Shown here in pieces: positions 33,732 through 45,312 of a DNA stretch of 64,000 bases (positions within the stretch are counted from its first letter, which is position 1; every line of letters begins with the position of its first letter). The DNA is from Azorinus chamasolen (lineage: Eukaryota; Mollusca; Bivalvia; Cardiida; Solecurtidae), in contig OY755244.1 of NCBI GenBank assembly GCA_963576725.1, forward strand, positions 85,679,121 to 85,743,120, read 5' to 3'. Position numbers and translations under genes: made by a program. The notes beneath the pieces were generated by a model. That model was given only the letters and a program-made list of their open reading frames with translations, did no database searches and was not told the origin of the DNA.

Positions 33732-33940
33732 CAGTACAAGTAATTCCGCTAATGTGACCACCTAAAAGAGGTATACTTCTGGGTGCTAAAGGCAAGTGGT
33801 AGCTTAATGCAGGACAAAAGTAATGCAGAAAGCTCCTCTAGGAGCTTTCTGCATTACTTTTGTCCTGCATTAAGCAACCACCTGCTTATAAAGACAGTCA
33901 TGTTTATTAATTAAGTGGTCGCATTAGAGGGGTTCTACTG
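33732..33940 (+). mobile_element. TA MITE family F
   Basis: Flanked by TA. Ends GCATTAGAGGGGTTCTACTG. The tip is AAAGCTCCTCTAGGAGCTTT, and the arms GGACAAAAGTAATGCAG pair perfectly. Confidence 0.85.
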
Positions 33941-34140
33941 TATCATTAAATCACTGCTAGGATACAAAGAATATAACTTTACATGCTTGCGTGCCATCAC
34001 TGGGACAACGTTCAAAAGAAAAGACACTGCAGCAGCCTTTCAGTGGTGGCAAGTTGGGTGACTTATCCATTTTTGTCAAAAGCTATTTTCTACTTGTCTG
34101 TATGGTGTATTAATGACAAAAACCTATAAAATTTTACGTA

Positions 34141-36370
34141 TTAGTTAGTGTCTATTAAGTGTGGATTTAATGATTTTAAATGCCGAAGCGCAGCGAGCGT
34201 TAGCGAGCGAGCAAGGCATTTAAAGTCATTAAATTCGCACTTAATAGACACTAACTGATATAGTGTTTAGCCTAGTTTTTGGACAGGATTAAAAGTGGGC
34301 GGAGTGAAGCTGGACTTGGTCGCATGCGTTGCTAGGGGCAACAGCCGAGACCATGTGTTGAACAAATGTGTCAGTCGTTAAGAAAGGATGGCAGAAATGA
34401 AGCCGACGTTCAACCTTATTGGGGACCATGACGTTAAATTTTACGGACGATGCATTTCAAGATAGCTGTCTAACACAATTGTTAAATGTGAAGACACGAA
34501 AGTTGTCAAAACCCGAATTAGGTAAGATATTTCATTGCGTCGATGTTTCAAGCGCTGTGCTATAAAAAAAGAAAGCAAATGCAACAAAATGCTTTAAAAA
34601 TAAAATTCAGTTTTAAATGCAGACGTAGACTACACATGCTATTTAACCCTTTACGCAATAGGTACTTATTTTAACGCCTTTAATTATTCTTCCACTCTAG
34701 AAATTAGTTTCACTTTATACCGTCATGGGTAGGCATCGTAAGAAATATTTCCCATATCCTAGCTGACGGTTGCTTAAAGCAGGCTGAAATTAAAGCAAAA
34801 TACTCCTAAAGTCTGCTTTAATACTGAAACAAACTATGGAGGAAAGGGTTAGATCTAACTGACAGCTGATAATTTTATCATATTTTATAATTTCAGGGCC
34901 TGGACAAGAGACCAGTTACATAAAAGACAGGAATTACCATATATAATGTTTAACAGTAAACCGTTGTACAATAGCCATTCAACGGCAAAACAATGAAATC
35001 TCTAAAGACAGGTGGCTGCTTAATACAGACAAAGGTAGTTCAGAACGCCTCGAGGGAGCATTCTACATTACATTTGTCCTGCATTTAGCATTCACTTGTC
35101 TAATAACTAAATAGATCTAGGGTCTTTTTTTGGTGTTTTTTAATGCTTTGGTTTTTTCTTTTTTATTTCGAATCTCAGTACATGTAGATCTACCAATAAA
35201 ATGTTTGAGTTGCATCAATTTACCTCATTTCTTAGTATCAGCTTGGTGTTCTACACAGAACATGTACATACACATGTGTATTTGACGCTCGCGCTGTTAC
35301 TTGGTGGGACGAGCTAAGCACTGTACGTCACAGGATGTACTCGCGCATGCGCTTGGGACAACCGATCTAATCGCTAAGTCAGCTAATAGTGCCTGACTAT
35401 AAGAAATTAATCGTGGAGAAATTCAAAATTTCCAGCATTGTGATTGGCCCAAAAAGTAGGTTAAACACTATGTATTAGTTAGTGTCTATTAAGTGTGGAT
35501 TTAATGATTTTAAATGCCGAAGCGCAGCGAGCGTTAGCGAGCGAGCAAGGCATTTAAAGTCATTAAATTCGCACTTAATAGACACTAACTGATATAGTGT
35601 TTAACCTAGTTTTTGGACAGGATTAAAAGTGGGCGGAGTGAAGCTGGACTTGGTCGCATGCGTTGCTAGGGGCAACAGCCGAGACCGTGTGTTGAACAAA
35701 TGTGTCAGTCGTTCAGAAAGGATGGCAGAAATGAAGCCGACGCTCGACCTTCTTGGGGACCTAGATATGATAACGTAGCTCTATTCCTAAATAGACGCTA
35801 GTCATTATCAGTCTTACAGCTACGATATCGCATCTACTTGGGGACCATGACGTTAAATTTTACGGACGATGCATTTCAAGATAGCTGTCTAACACAATTG
35901 TTAAATGTGCAGACACAAAAGTTGTCAAAACCCGAATTAGGTAAGATATTTCATTGAGTCGATGTTTCAAGCGCTGTGCTCTAAAAACAGAAAGCAAATG
36001 CAACAAAATGCTTTAAAAATAAAATTCAGTTTTAAATGCAGACGTAGACTACACATGCTATTTAACCCTTTACGCAATAGGTACTTATTTTTCAATAAAA
36101 TGTTTGAGTTGCATCAATTTACCTCATTTCTTAGTCTCAGCTTGGTATTCTACACAGAACATGTATACACATGTGTATTTGACGCTCGCGCTGTTACTTG
36201 GTGGGACGAGCTAAGCACTGTACGTCACAGGATGTACTCGCGCATGCGCTGGGGACAGCCGACTTAGTCGCTAAGTCAGGGATTAGTGCCTGACTATAAG
36301 AAATTAATCGTGGAGAAATTCAAAATTTCCAGCATTGTGATTGGCCCAAAAAGTAGGTTAAACACTATTT
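34141..36370 (+). repeat. Tandem duplication (family R), two units of 1334 and about 896 bp
   Basis: Each unit is a 118-bp hairpin (34141-34258, 35475-35592; arms TTAGTTAGTGTCTATTAAGT, loop with GCGCAGCGAGCG) plus a body starting TAGTGTTTA(G/A)CCTA and ending TAGGTTAAACACTA. Body ends are imperfect inverted repeats. Unit 1 holds a TTAACCCTTT...AAAGGGTTAG element and an F remnant (34952-35110). Unit 2 lost about 525 bp there. Confidence 0.85.
35762..35836. mobile_element. 75-bp insertion with 10-bp duplication
   Basis: Present only in unit 2 of the tandem duplication and flanked by CTTGGGGACC (35752-35761, 35837-35846). The insert contains TAGCTCTATTCCTAAATAGA. Class unknown. Confidence 0.8.
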
Positions 36371-36544
36371 GTCAGTAATGGTTTTGGGGCAATACGGACA
36401 ATGGACTTGCATGTAAGTTATAGGTCGTTTACTAAACGTTATTCATCTGTAAAAATGACTGTATTGGACATCTCTGTTTAGTACAGTACATGTACATCAA
36501 CCACAAGACAATGTAGCTAGCTAGGGTAGCATCTTTTTTTCCAT

Positions 36545-37279
36545 ATATCAGACAGGAAATTGGGGTCAAAAAATAGGTCACTAGATTAAACAGTAAAAAA
36601 AACAACCTTGTGAACAATCAATCGGTCACATGTTTTGTCCAATCTTCATGAAACTTGGTCAGGATGATTGTCTTGAAAAAATCTGAGCCAAGATCGAAAA
36701 TTTGGCATGCTGGGTTGTAAAACTAGGTCACTCTAGGTCAATTAGTAGGAAAACTAGAGGTCATATTTTTAGTCAAATTTTCATGAAACTTGGTCAAAAT
36801 GATTGTCCTGGTAAAATCATGGATTAGTTAGAAAGTAGGTTATATAGAGTCAAAAAGTAGGTCACTGGGTCATATCTTAAAAAATCTTGTTTACACTGCA
36901 GCGGCCATATTTTTTAGTCCAATCTTCCTCAAACTTGTTCAGAATGTTTGTCTTGGTGATATCAAGGTTGAGTTAGATCATGGGTGGGTGGGATAAAAAA
37001 GTAGGTCACTAGGTCAAATCTTAGAAAAATCACTCTAGAGGGCACATTTTTAGCCCAATCTTCATTGGTCAGATTGTCAAATTGGTCAGATTGTCTTGAT
37101 AAAATCAGTATTCTAAATCTTTGAAACTCTTGTTCTCCAGAACCACTGCTCATGATCCAGTTATTGACATTATTCAAATATTTTCCCTTAGGTCAGTATT
37201 GGCCTCATATACCCAGCTATAATCTTAAATCTGTGGTAATCAGGTGAGCGATTAAGGGGCCATATTGGCCCTCTTGTTT
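36545..37279 (+). mobile_element. P element, 5' truncated
   Basis: About four core units of about 140 bp marked by AATCTTCATGAAACTTGGTC at 36643, 36777, 36922 and 37060. Ends GGTGAGCGATTAAGGGGCCA...GGCCCTCTTGTT, the same end type as 48696-50353. Confidence 0.7.
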
Positions 37280-37329
37280 TCATAATACATTTACTGAAGT
37301 TAAGCAAATTTATATTAATAGGACACAGG

Positions 37330-37490
37330 AATCTTAAAGAGCAGGTGGTTGCTTAATACGGGACAAAAGTAATGCAAAAAGCTCCTATAGGAGCTTTTTG
37401 CATTACTTTTATCCTGTATTAAGCTACCACCTGCCTTACATACCCATAATTAGACCCCTTTTTGATGGTCACTTAAGACAGGTTCTACTG
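37330..37490 (+). mobile_element. TA MITE family F, left end lost
   Basis: Stem arms AAAAGTAATGCAAAAAGCTC pair across TATAGG. Right end TTAAGACAGGTTCTACTG then TA. Confidence 0.75.
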
Positions 37491-37628
37491 TACTTGTGCA
37501 GAAGTTTGCTTTTGAACTTAAATGCTAATTCTATGCATGTATCTGTAAAGTATGTTGATCTATTCTCTATGAACATACCAGAATATCATTTCACTTTAGA
37601 CTGCATAAACTCTTTGCATGCTAGTTGC

Positions 37629-37815
37629 TTAACTGTGATTACCTATGCAAACAGTTTGGATCCAGATCATCACAGAGGCGCCACATAATGTGACGTCTCA
37701 TCAGGATCCAAACTGTTTGACCCCTTGACCATTTTTTTTGCAAAGAAATGCGAGAAATTTTTATTTTAAGAATTGAAGCAGACGACAATTATTGCAGACG
37801 AAAATTACTTGTTAA
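37629..37815 (-). mobile_element. TTAA MITE family C, degraded
   Basis: TTAACTGTGATTACCTATGC, stem AGTTTGGATCCAGATCATCA with a damaged arm, then AAGCAGACGACAATTATTGC, ending at a TTAA. Confidence 0.65.
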
Positions 37816-38137
37816 AAGTTCACTATATAAATAGACCTTTGATAAGTATGGTGATACTGACAACATTTAAATTCAAGCCTTTTTAATGTGGGCAACAGGA
37901 TTAGTTTACTGGCATTTGCAAACTGGGTAGACCCAAATCATTGGACTACTGGTCATGGATGGGTCCTCTAAATTGGATCAGAGTCTACAATTCAGAATCC
38001 TAATGCAAATTTAAACATGTCATACTAGTTTCATAGTACTGTTTAGACATTGATGCAGTATTCATTTTAAAAACCAGGTATTCAAAGGGTTTTAATTGAA
38101 GTATATGTCATGACTGAACTTCCTTGTTGTAATTGTA

Positions 38138-38250
38138 TTAACCCTTTACTCCATGAATATAATGACATCATGAATATTAATTAGATTAATGACACATGGA
38201 AACAGGGAATGTTTGGCCATAGTAGGAACTATAGAATCATGTCTACATTA
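38138..38250 (+). mobile_element. Family B, left half
   Basis: TTAACCCTTTACTCCATGAA to GTCTACATTAT, where a P element begins. Confidence 0.75.
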
Positions 38251-38545
38251 TTATACCCCCGCAAACAAAGTTTGAGAGGGGGTAAATAGGAGTCTGTCTG
38301 TCTGTCTGTCAGTCCGTAGCATGTCCGTTTGTGGCATGTCCGTGGCACAACCTGGCACAGTGAGCACTATAGTGGTCACAATTTTAGTACAATCTTCATG
38401 AAACTTGGTCAGAATGATTGTCTTGATAAAATGTCGGATGGGTTTCAAATTGAAAGTGGGTCACATCTAGTCAAAAACTAGGTCAAATAGTAGGAAAACC
38501 TTGTGAAAACTCTAGGCAAATTTAATTCCTTCAATGGAATCTTAT
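38251..38545 (+). mobile_element. P element with TATACCCCCGC head, 3' truncated
   Basis: Head stem-loop TATACCCCCGCAAACAAAGT...GAGAGGGGGTA, a GTCTGTCTGTCTGTCTGTCA tract, then one core unit with TTCATGAAACTTGGTCAGAA. Confidence 0.7.
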
Positions 38546-38552
38546 CATTTGA

Positions 38553-38805
38553 TTAACCCTTTACCCCATGAATATTCATGTAAGAAATGATGACATCATG
38601 AATATTAATTAGACCAATTTTTAAAATGGTATTTTAACACATGAATTGTTTGCCTAAGTAGGAACTATGGAATCAGATCTATATTATTCCATAAGCAAAC
38701 AGCGCAGACCCTGATCAGATGTCTTCTATAGGAGCCGTCTGATCTGGGTCTACTCTGTTTGTATAGGTGTAGAAAGTCGTTTTTATATGTGGAGGAAAGG
38801 GTTCA
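38553..38805 (+). mobile_element. TTAA MITE family B
   Basis: TTAACCCTTTACCCCATGAA...GGAGGAAAGGGTTCA. The stem is CCTGATCAGATGTCTTCTAT. Confidence 0.8.
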
Positions 38806-39112
38806 AAAGTGATGGGCCTTAATCTGCTTTGAGTATTCAACATTCAAACAGTTATAACATATATATTTGCCAAATTATGCATGAATCTAGCACAGCTCAA
38901 AATGAGAAATGTTCTTGTATACTATAAACCCAGTAATTGTTAGGTATATTATAGTTCAGTGTTGAATTATTTATTAATTTTCATAATGTAATGCTCATGC
39001 AGACTACACCAGACATGGAGTTATAATACTTTTTACTGGATATCAATTTGATTGTCCAATCAGATACATACTCAAATTCAGATGTTTTATAACCATGGAG
39101 CCAGGACTTAAG

Positions 39113-39320
39113 TTAACACTTGCAACACTGAAATTTTAAATAGACTACTCCAAACTTTAAACAGGTCAAGCTTATGGTGAATATTTAGGATTTTTCTATA
39201 GAAAAGTGTAACATGACAAACAGTGCAGACCCTGATGAGAGGGCTCCTAGAGGAGCCCTCTCATCTGGGTTTACACTGTTTGCAAATGATATTACTCTTG
39301 TCCTGCACTGTAAGAGTTAA
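39113..39320 (+). mobile_element. TTAA MITE family E, copy 1
   Basis: TTAACACTTGCAACACTGAA...CTGCACTGTAAGAGTTAA. The tip is GGGCTCCTAGAGGAGCCC. Confidence 0.75.
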
Positions 39321-39532
39321 ACTTTGTTTGAATGCCCATCAGAGTTCAATAATAGAGTCCCTTTTAAGTGTGACAGGGTATAATTTGTAAGAAGTTTCGG
39401 AATAACAGTGTAGACTTGGATCAGAGGGCTCTTCTTGGAGCCCCTTTGATCTGGATTTGGAGCCCCTTTGGTCTGGGTCTACACTGATTGCAAATGCCAG
39501 TACACTTGTCTCCCCACATTCAAAGGTATACA

Positions 39533-39728
39533 TGTATATATTATCTGATTTTACTTCCTTTTTAACTTGTTCAACTTGATCACCTAAGTCAGTGTGATCT
39601 GTAAGTGACAAATAGAATTGAAACTGATGACAAGTTGTGTAGAGAGTTAATACAGCTAACAGCACAGCTGAAAATAAAACACAGGGAAAAATCCATCTTT
39701 TACCTAATAACCTGTAATAAATGGACAA
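39533..39728 (-). CDS. Candidate antisense exon: signal-anchor membrane protein N-terminus (unproven)
   Basis: On the minus strand, a start at 39728 opens MSIYYRLLGKRWIFPCVLFS, followed by AVLLAVLTLYTT (a membrane span at residues 13-32) and then a polar, charged stem (DHTDLGDQVEQVKKEVKSDN). This is the layout of a type II Golgi enzyme or similar protein. The stretch lies in non-repeat sequence between two hairpin remnants. Beyond about 39533 the frame runs into a repeat, and no catalytic-domain exon is seen on this strand, so it may be chance or a fragment. Function unknown. Confidence 0.25.
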
Positions 39729-39841
39729 ACTTAGTAAAAAACTGCAGACCCAGATGAAATGGCTTCTTGAAGAGCTGTTTAATCAGCATCTACACTGCTA
39801 CTATGACAATCTAGTTTAAAGTTACCAAAATGTTCCCAAAT

Positions 39842-40052
39842 TTAACCCTTTGAATCTGGGAAACAAGTGCACTGTCATTTGCAAACTGTGTAGACCCATA
39901 TCAGAGGGTTCCTAGAGGGTTCCTCTGATCTGGGTCTGCACTGTTTGTCATTCAAAATCCTCTCGCAAATTATACCCTTAATACTGAATGAAGTCTACCG
40001 TTACACAGTGATGAACTATTCCACTTTGAAAATTCAGTATTGAAAGGGTGAA
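39842..40052 (-). mobile_element. TTAA MITE family E, inverted copy
   Basis: TTAACCCTTTGAATCTGGGA...CAGTATTGAAAGGGTGAA. The stem is CATATCAGAGGGTTCCTAGA. Confidence 0.7.
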
Positions 40053-40303
40053 TTATAATTCTACTTTACAAATTGGCGGATAGGGAAGATTTGTCTGAAT
40101 AATAAGGATACACTGAAAACCCACAACTTGAGGCATATGAATTGAGGATCAGTGTTCTTAGACTGGTTTTAGTAAATCAGTAATAAACTAGTTCTTAGAC
40201 TGGTTTTGGTTAATCAGTAATAAACTATGCAGACAGTATGGATCCAGATGAGTAATTTAGTATCCCATCAGGATATTCTGTGTTTGACGCTTTAGTTATG
40301 TTA

Positions 40304-40483
40304 TTAACCCATTCCCTCATAGGCTATTTTTAGATCCAACCTCTTTGAATAAATCTACCAAAAAGGAGCATTTTCTACAAAAAAAAGGACAATAGGAGCA
40401 AATGCGCTATTTATCACAATGGTTTCAAACAATTACTTAACAGTGGCGTCAAAACTTGGCGTCAATATGAGGTAATGGGTTGA
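40304..40483 (+). mobile_element. Family A, copy 11, one stem arm deleted
   Basis: TTAACCCATTCCCTCATAGG...GAGGTAATGGGTTGA. Only GGAGCAAATGCGCTATTTAT remains of the palindrome. Confidence 0.75.
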
Positions 40484-40489
40484 GTCCGT

Positions 40490-41206
40490 TGACCCTTTCC
40501 GTGTACAGTATTCATATAAGAAATAATGGCAATATGAATATCTATTAGCTTATTTTTGTATTCTTTGCAAAGCAATAGAATACAAAGGTGGCGTTCCACA
40601 GCCTAACCCATGGTACCCTAGGCGACCTGACAAAATAGTGCAATTTATTGACCTACATTCAATGGATACAAAAGGTGTTTAATAACATGGCATCCAGAAC
40701 CATTCGTGGTATACTATATCTGACACGAAAATGCTTCGTAACATAAGTTTCAGGCTTAGTTAATAATGTGCAAAAATCAACAAAACCCACAAAATATAGC
40801 AATGTGTAAGAAGGGCGCACGGATATACCGATATCAGTTACATGAGAAATCACGTGATCATAACATGAATGAAAATACTCAATGAATAAAGAAGCGCGCG
40901 TCGGATGACCTTATGCAAGCAATTAGGTAATCACACGAGTGGTCAGTGTGATCATAAGCATAGTGGGAAACGGCTGAAGTGTCAGATGCAACTGTATCAT
41001 CAACTGGACCAGAGACGTATACATACATGTATGTATATTCTCTGACTGGATAAAGTGTTGAAATCACTTCCATTATAGATACGCAATTCCATGCCAAAGC
41101 GAACTTATTCGATATCAGATTGATACTATGCAAAGAATACTGCAGCGTCTACAACGCTTTGATTTATAATGTAAACACTTCAAGCAATGTTTTGCTTTGA
41201 AAAAAA
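40490..41206. other. B left-end fragment, then unrecognised unique sequence
   Basis: 40490-40560 is a B start (CCCTTTCCGTGTACAGTATT). The rest to 41206 has no hairpins. It includes CACGTGATCA at 40851, similar to the DOCK upstream region, and a short minus-strand frame (40879-41133) that resembles nothing I know. Confidence 0.4.
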
Positions 41207-41353
41207 CTTTAGGATCAGATCTATATCAGAGAACTGTCTGATCTGGGTCTACTCTATTTGCAAATACGTTAAAAGTTGACTGAGAGAGCTTTTCTTGGAG
41301 CCCCGTGATCTGGGTCTACAATAACACTGGTATCACTGCTTAATTAGCTTATA

Positions 41354-41561
41354 CAGTAGAACAGATCTGTCTTAAGCAGCAATTAATTGACTTAAGAAGG
41401 GAGTCATAAAAAGCTGATGATTGCTTAATGAATGGCAAAAGTAATGCAGAAAGCTCCTATAAGAGCTTTCTGCATTACTTTGACCTGCATTAAGGTACCA
41501 CCTATCTTATACACCCATAATTTGACCTCTTTTTGATTTCCAATTAAGACAGGTTCTACTG
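41354..41561 (+). mobile_element. TA MITE family F
   Basis: CAGTAGAACAGATCTGTCTT...AGACAGGTTCTACTG, TA both sides. The tip is AAAGCTCCTATAAGAGCTTT. A second F starts 15 bp later. Confidence 0.8.
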
Positions 41562-41576
41562 TACTTTGATTATATA

Positions 41577-41780
41577 CAGTAAAACTTTGATTATCCGAAC
41601 ACTAAAATACGTATTATTATCGATCTTTAAGACAGGTGGCAGCTTAATGCATGGTGAAAGTCATTCAGAAAGCTCCTCTAGGAGCTTTCTGCATGACTTT
41701 CACCATGCATTAAGCAGCCACCTGCCTAAAAGGATCTAAATTCTTCTATACCAAAAATTCGAAAAATCGAGGTTTTACTG
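41577..41780 (+). mobile_element. TA MITE family F with ATTATCCGAAC ends
   Basis: CAGTAAAACTTTGATTATCC...AAATCGAGGTTTTACTG, TA both sides. The stem is perfect (GAAAGTCATTCAGAAAGCTC) with CTCTAGGAG at the tip. End wording is typical of pogo/Tigger MITEs. Confidence 0.85.
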
Positions 41781-42183
41781 TACATAGGTAGACAGGTCTT
41801 GCTAGATTTGAATGACAGATTAAGGGTGAAAACAATATTTATTATCACTTGAACACAGTGCAGGTGTAGGGTCTCAGTTTATTCTGTTTTTTGTGTGTCT
41901 GAACATAAGTGTTTTCCAGTGAGAGACAGTGTTATAGATCAGGGCGTTACTGGTATTCCAAATACTGTAATCGTCATTTCCCTATGTTGCAACCTCTCAT
42001 TAGAATCGTCTTGGCGAATTTTTGTTGAACGGAGAAATTCAGATGCTATTCTTAAAAAACCCCACAAAAAGAGTAAATCTAGGTCAGATGTCAGTATAGG
42101 TTTGTCAAAGTACATTGTGGTAGCTTAATGCAGACTGACAGCAATGCAGAAAGGAGCTCCTATCATAGCTTTCATTCTGCAAT

Positions 42184-42442
42184 TTAACCCATTCCCTCAT
42201 ATTGACAAATTTTGATGACTTTGTGAAAGTTACATTATGAAACCATTGTGATAAATAGAGCATTTTCTCCTATAAGAGCAAATGCTTTATTTATCACAAT
42301 GATTTCAAACACGGGCCAGTGAATCATGGTTTCAAACTACAAAATTAAAAAAAAGAAATCCTTCTCTCTAGATAATGCTCCTTTTGGGTAGATTTATTCA
42401 AAGTGGTTGTATCTAAAAATAGCCTATGAGGTAATGGGTTTA
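42184..42442 (+). mobile_element. TTAA MITE family A, copy 12
   Basis: TTAACCCATTCCCTCATATT...GAGGTAATGGGTTTA, with an F remnant before it (42115-42183). About 30 extra bases follow the stem (AACACGGGCCAGTGAATCAT). Confidence 0.75.
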
Positions 42443-42903
42443 GTAGCTACTGGAGTGTGTTTATTAGAGATATTATGGCATTTTTAAATATTTATGAGGG
42501 TAGAGGCTAAAGAGAGGAAGTTCCTACAATGAACGCATATTTTCAGTAATATCATAAAATCATTATTATGAAGATTGTCAATTTACGTAATAGCTTTTAT
42601 CGGAAGTATAGTCTGACAGACGTGAATTATAAGCGAGAACAGATTCAAAACTAAAAACCCAACTCGAATAAAACTAAAAAAAAAATAGGCAAATAAGAAT
42701 CGGGATCGTCGATATCAAACACATGGATGTTTTGTCATTTTCAATGTTTATTAGATAGGTTTTCTCGCGATATACTACTTTTCAGCATACATGTATAAAC
42801 AAATGAGTTTTGAATATTTTAGGCATTTTTGAAACACATCAAATGTAGGGACTTCCCCTTTAATTGTGCGCATCATCTCTTATGCCTGTTGAGGGACATT
42901 GTG

Positions 42904-43173
42904 TTAACCAGCTTCACCATATAAACATGTTTTCACTCATTTTCAAACAGAGTAGACCCAGATCAGACGGCTCCTATAGGAACCGTCTGGCTCCTATAGG
43001 AGCCGTCTGATCAGGGTCTGGTCTGTTTGCTAATAGAATTTGATAAATCTGTTTCTTTACTTTCTAAAACTGCTACAATGTGCCACCTTCCATATTTCAT
43101 TATCACTATTTTGTCTATGATTATTCAGTAGGTACTGAAATTTGAAATAAAGATAGAACAGAGACAGGGTTAA
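42904..43173 (+). mobile_element. TTAA MITE family B with duplicated tip
   Basis: The tip GGCTCCTATAGGAACC is followed by a second GGCTCCTATAGGAGCC. The left end reads TTAACCAGCTTCACC instead of TTAACCCTTTCCCTC, and the same 15 bases occur directly after the right end. Confidence 0.75.
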
Positions 43174-43609
43174 CCAGCTTCACCGATAGTAAAAAATACT
43201 GGAAGCCTCAGACCACCCAAATTATCAGTTTACCTGAGAATAAGATTCTAGACAATAAACAATTATTTTCTCTGACCCTTTAACACTAAATAAATTATGT
43301 CTACCAAAACATTGTTCTTGCTTCAATTTTTAATGTATTTTTTCCCTTTCATATTTTTATAAATGATAATGTTCAGGTGTCGAAATTTGGATCCTAATGA
43401 GATAGCGTTACCCAGCAGTTTGTCTGGATTCAGACTATGTGCAGAGGTTATCTGACTTATTGGTTCATGGTGTTGTAAGAGTTAATGGAAAACAGTGGAA
43501 ATAAGATATAGATGTATCAGAGAATCTAACCTAAAAAACTGTAAAATAAACGGCTTCCTGCTTTTGCCGAGTAATAGATCTAGAGAAGCTAGAGATGCCT
43601 TTTCACATT

Positions 43610-44024
43610 GTTGCTAACAAAGTAGACCCAGATACAGATGGCTACAGAAGAATGAGTCTGATCAGGGTCTGCTAAGAATCAGTCTGATCAGGGTCTGTTC
43701 TGTTTGCTTATGGTTTATGTAGATCTGATTCTAATTTTTGCAATGGCCAAAATATCCTGTATTTATTTACTACATGTATTATTAAAAAAATAAGCTAATA
43801 AATATTCATAATGTCATTATTTCTAACATTATTAAGTATTCATTAAGTATCCATCTGATCAGGGTCTACTCTGTTTGCTTATTGTATAGTTTAAATCTGA
43901 GTCTATAGTTTCTGTCTGAGCCAAATGTTTTTGTGTTTATAATTATGCCACTATAAAAATAATATACCGGTAATAAATATTCATGATGTCATTATTTCTT
44001 ACATAAATATTTTACAGGGAAAGT
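43610..44024 (+). mobile_element. Two family B right parts in tandem
   Basis: Boundary near 43856. Each contains GGGTCTG/ACTCTGTTTGCTTA, a TAATAAATATTCAT(A/G)AT block and ATGTCATTATTTCT. Confidence 0.55.
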
Positions 44025-44457
44025 TTTGACATTGGCCTGCAGTGATCTTGTTGGTTATTTGATTCATAAAGATTCATACATTCAAAGAATTGTCTACCCA
44101 AATTACAGACAAACAGGCAAATAGGAGCCGATCAGGGTGTACTATAATTTGCAAAGATGCCAGAAGTCTGACATGATCTATATAAGGGAAAGGGTTAGAG
44201 AGTGTTCCAAATGATCCAAAATTGAATTACCGTATTCAACTTTACAAACCCTCGAGAGGGGAGATTGGGTATCTGAATATTTAGAATAATAATGTTACTG
44301 CAAATGTATGTTATGCTTTGTGTGACAAAATGATACTGTGACATTTATCATCAAATAACAACACTATCAGAGAATTGAACCAGAGTTATCACTGATGGCC
44401 TGCAAAAGAAGCAACTTGGTGAAGATTAAAACAGGAAGTTTTGCACGCTACTATAAT

Positions 44458-44924
44458 ATAACCCTTTACTTCATAAATAAGCCTTTCTACGCCTTTGCAA
44501 ACAGAGTAGACCAAGGTCAGATGGCTCCTATAGGAGCCGTCTGATCAGGGTCTGCTCTGTTTGCTTGTGATATAATATAGATGTGATTCTACAGTTTCTG
44601 CCATGGTCAAAATTGCCCGTGTCAAATTGACTCAATGTGCTGTTATAACAAATTACAGTAAAACCCCGCTAATGCGACCACTTAATAAACAGCCACTGGC
44701 GTCGTTTAAAGCAGGTGGTTGATTAATACAGGACGAAAGTTATGCAGAAAGCTCCTATAGGAGCTTTCTGCATAACTTTCATCCTGTATTAAGCTACCAC
44801 CTGCCTCTGCCGCCCAGAATTATGCCCATTTTTGGTGGTCGCATTAGCGGGGTTTTACTGTATTGTTCTCAATACTCATGACCTCATTATTTTTTACGTG
44901 AATATTCATGGAGGAAAGGGATAA
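44458..44924 (+). mobile_element. Family B flanked by ATAA, interrupted by F
   Basis: ATAACCCTTTACTTCATAAA...CATGGAGGAAAGGGATAA, with tip TGGCTCCTATAGGAGCCG. F lies between TAACAAAT and TTGTTCTCAATACTC. Confidence 0.85.
44656..44860 (+). mobile_element. TA MITE family F, full copy nested in B
   Basis: 26-bp perfect inverted ends starting CAGTAAAACCCCGCTAATGC, with TA at 44654-44655 and 44861-44862. The tip is AAAGCTCCTATAGGAGCTTT. Confidence 0.92.
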
Positions 44925-44944
44925 GCAATGGATATGTTGTCATG

Positions 44945-45125
44945 TATGCAAAAAGTGCGGATCCAGATGAGACGCCGAGTAACTCGGTGTCTCATCTGGA
45001 TCCAAACTGTTTGACACTGTGACTGTATTTATGAAGAGAAATAAAAGACAAAAAAGAACTTTGAAAAATCGTAGTAGATGACCATTCTAGCAGACAACAA
45101 TTACATACCGGTAGTGTGCAATTAC
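44945..45125 (-). mobile_element. Family C remnant with intact hairpin
   Basis: CGGATCCAGATGAGACGCCG and CGGTGTCTCATCTGGATCC enclose GAGTAACT. TAGCAGACAACAATT follows. A second C-like flank runs to 45310. Confidence 0.6.
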
Positions 45126-45312
45126 ATAGTGTGCAAAGAGTTCATGACTGTAAAATTGTGTCATCAACTCGCAGCTGTTAATTCATTTGCTATTACACAT
45201 TGTCGTCTGCAACCATTTTCGTTGTGTACATTTCTCCCAATTTCTTAAAAAAAAAAAAACCTATCAGAGTATCAAGCAGTATAGATCCATATGAGAACTC
45301 TGAAAGAGTTAA

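Noticed and set aside
35962..36267. 101-residue plus-strand frame
   Set aside because: Lies across the body of the duplicated R unit and is broken in the other unit.
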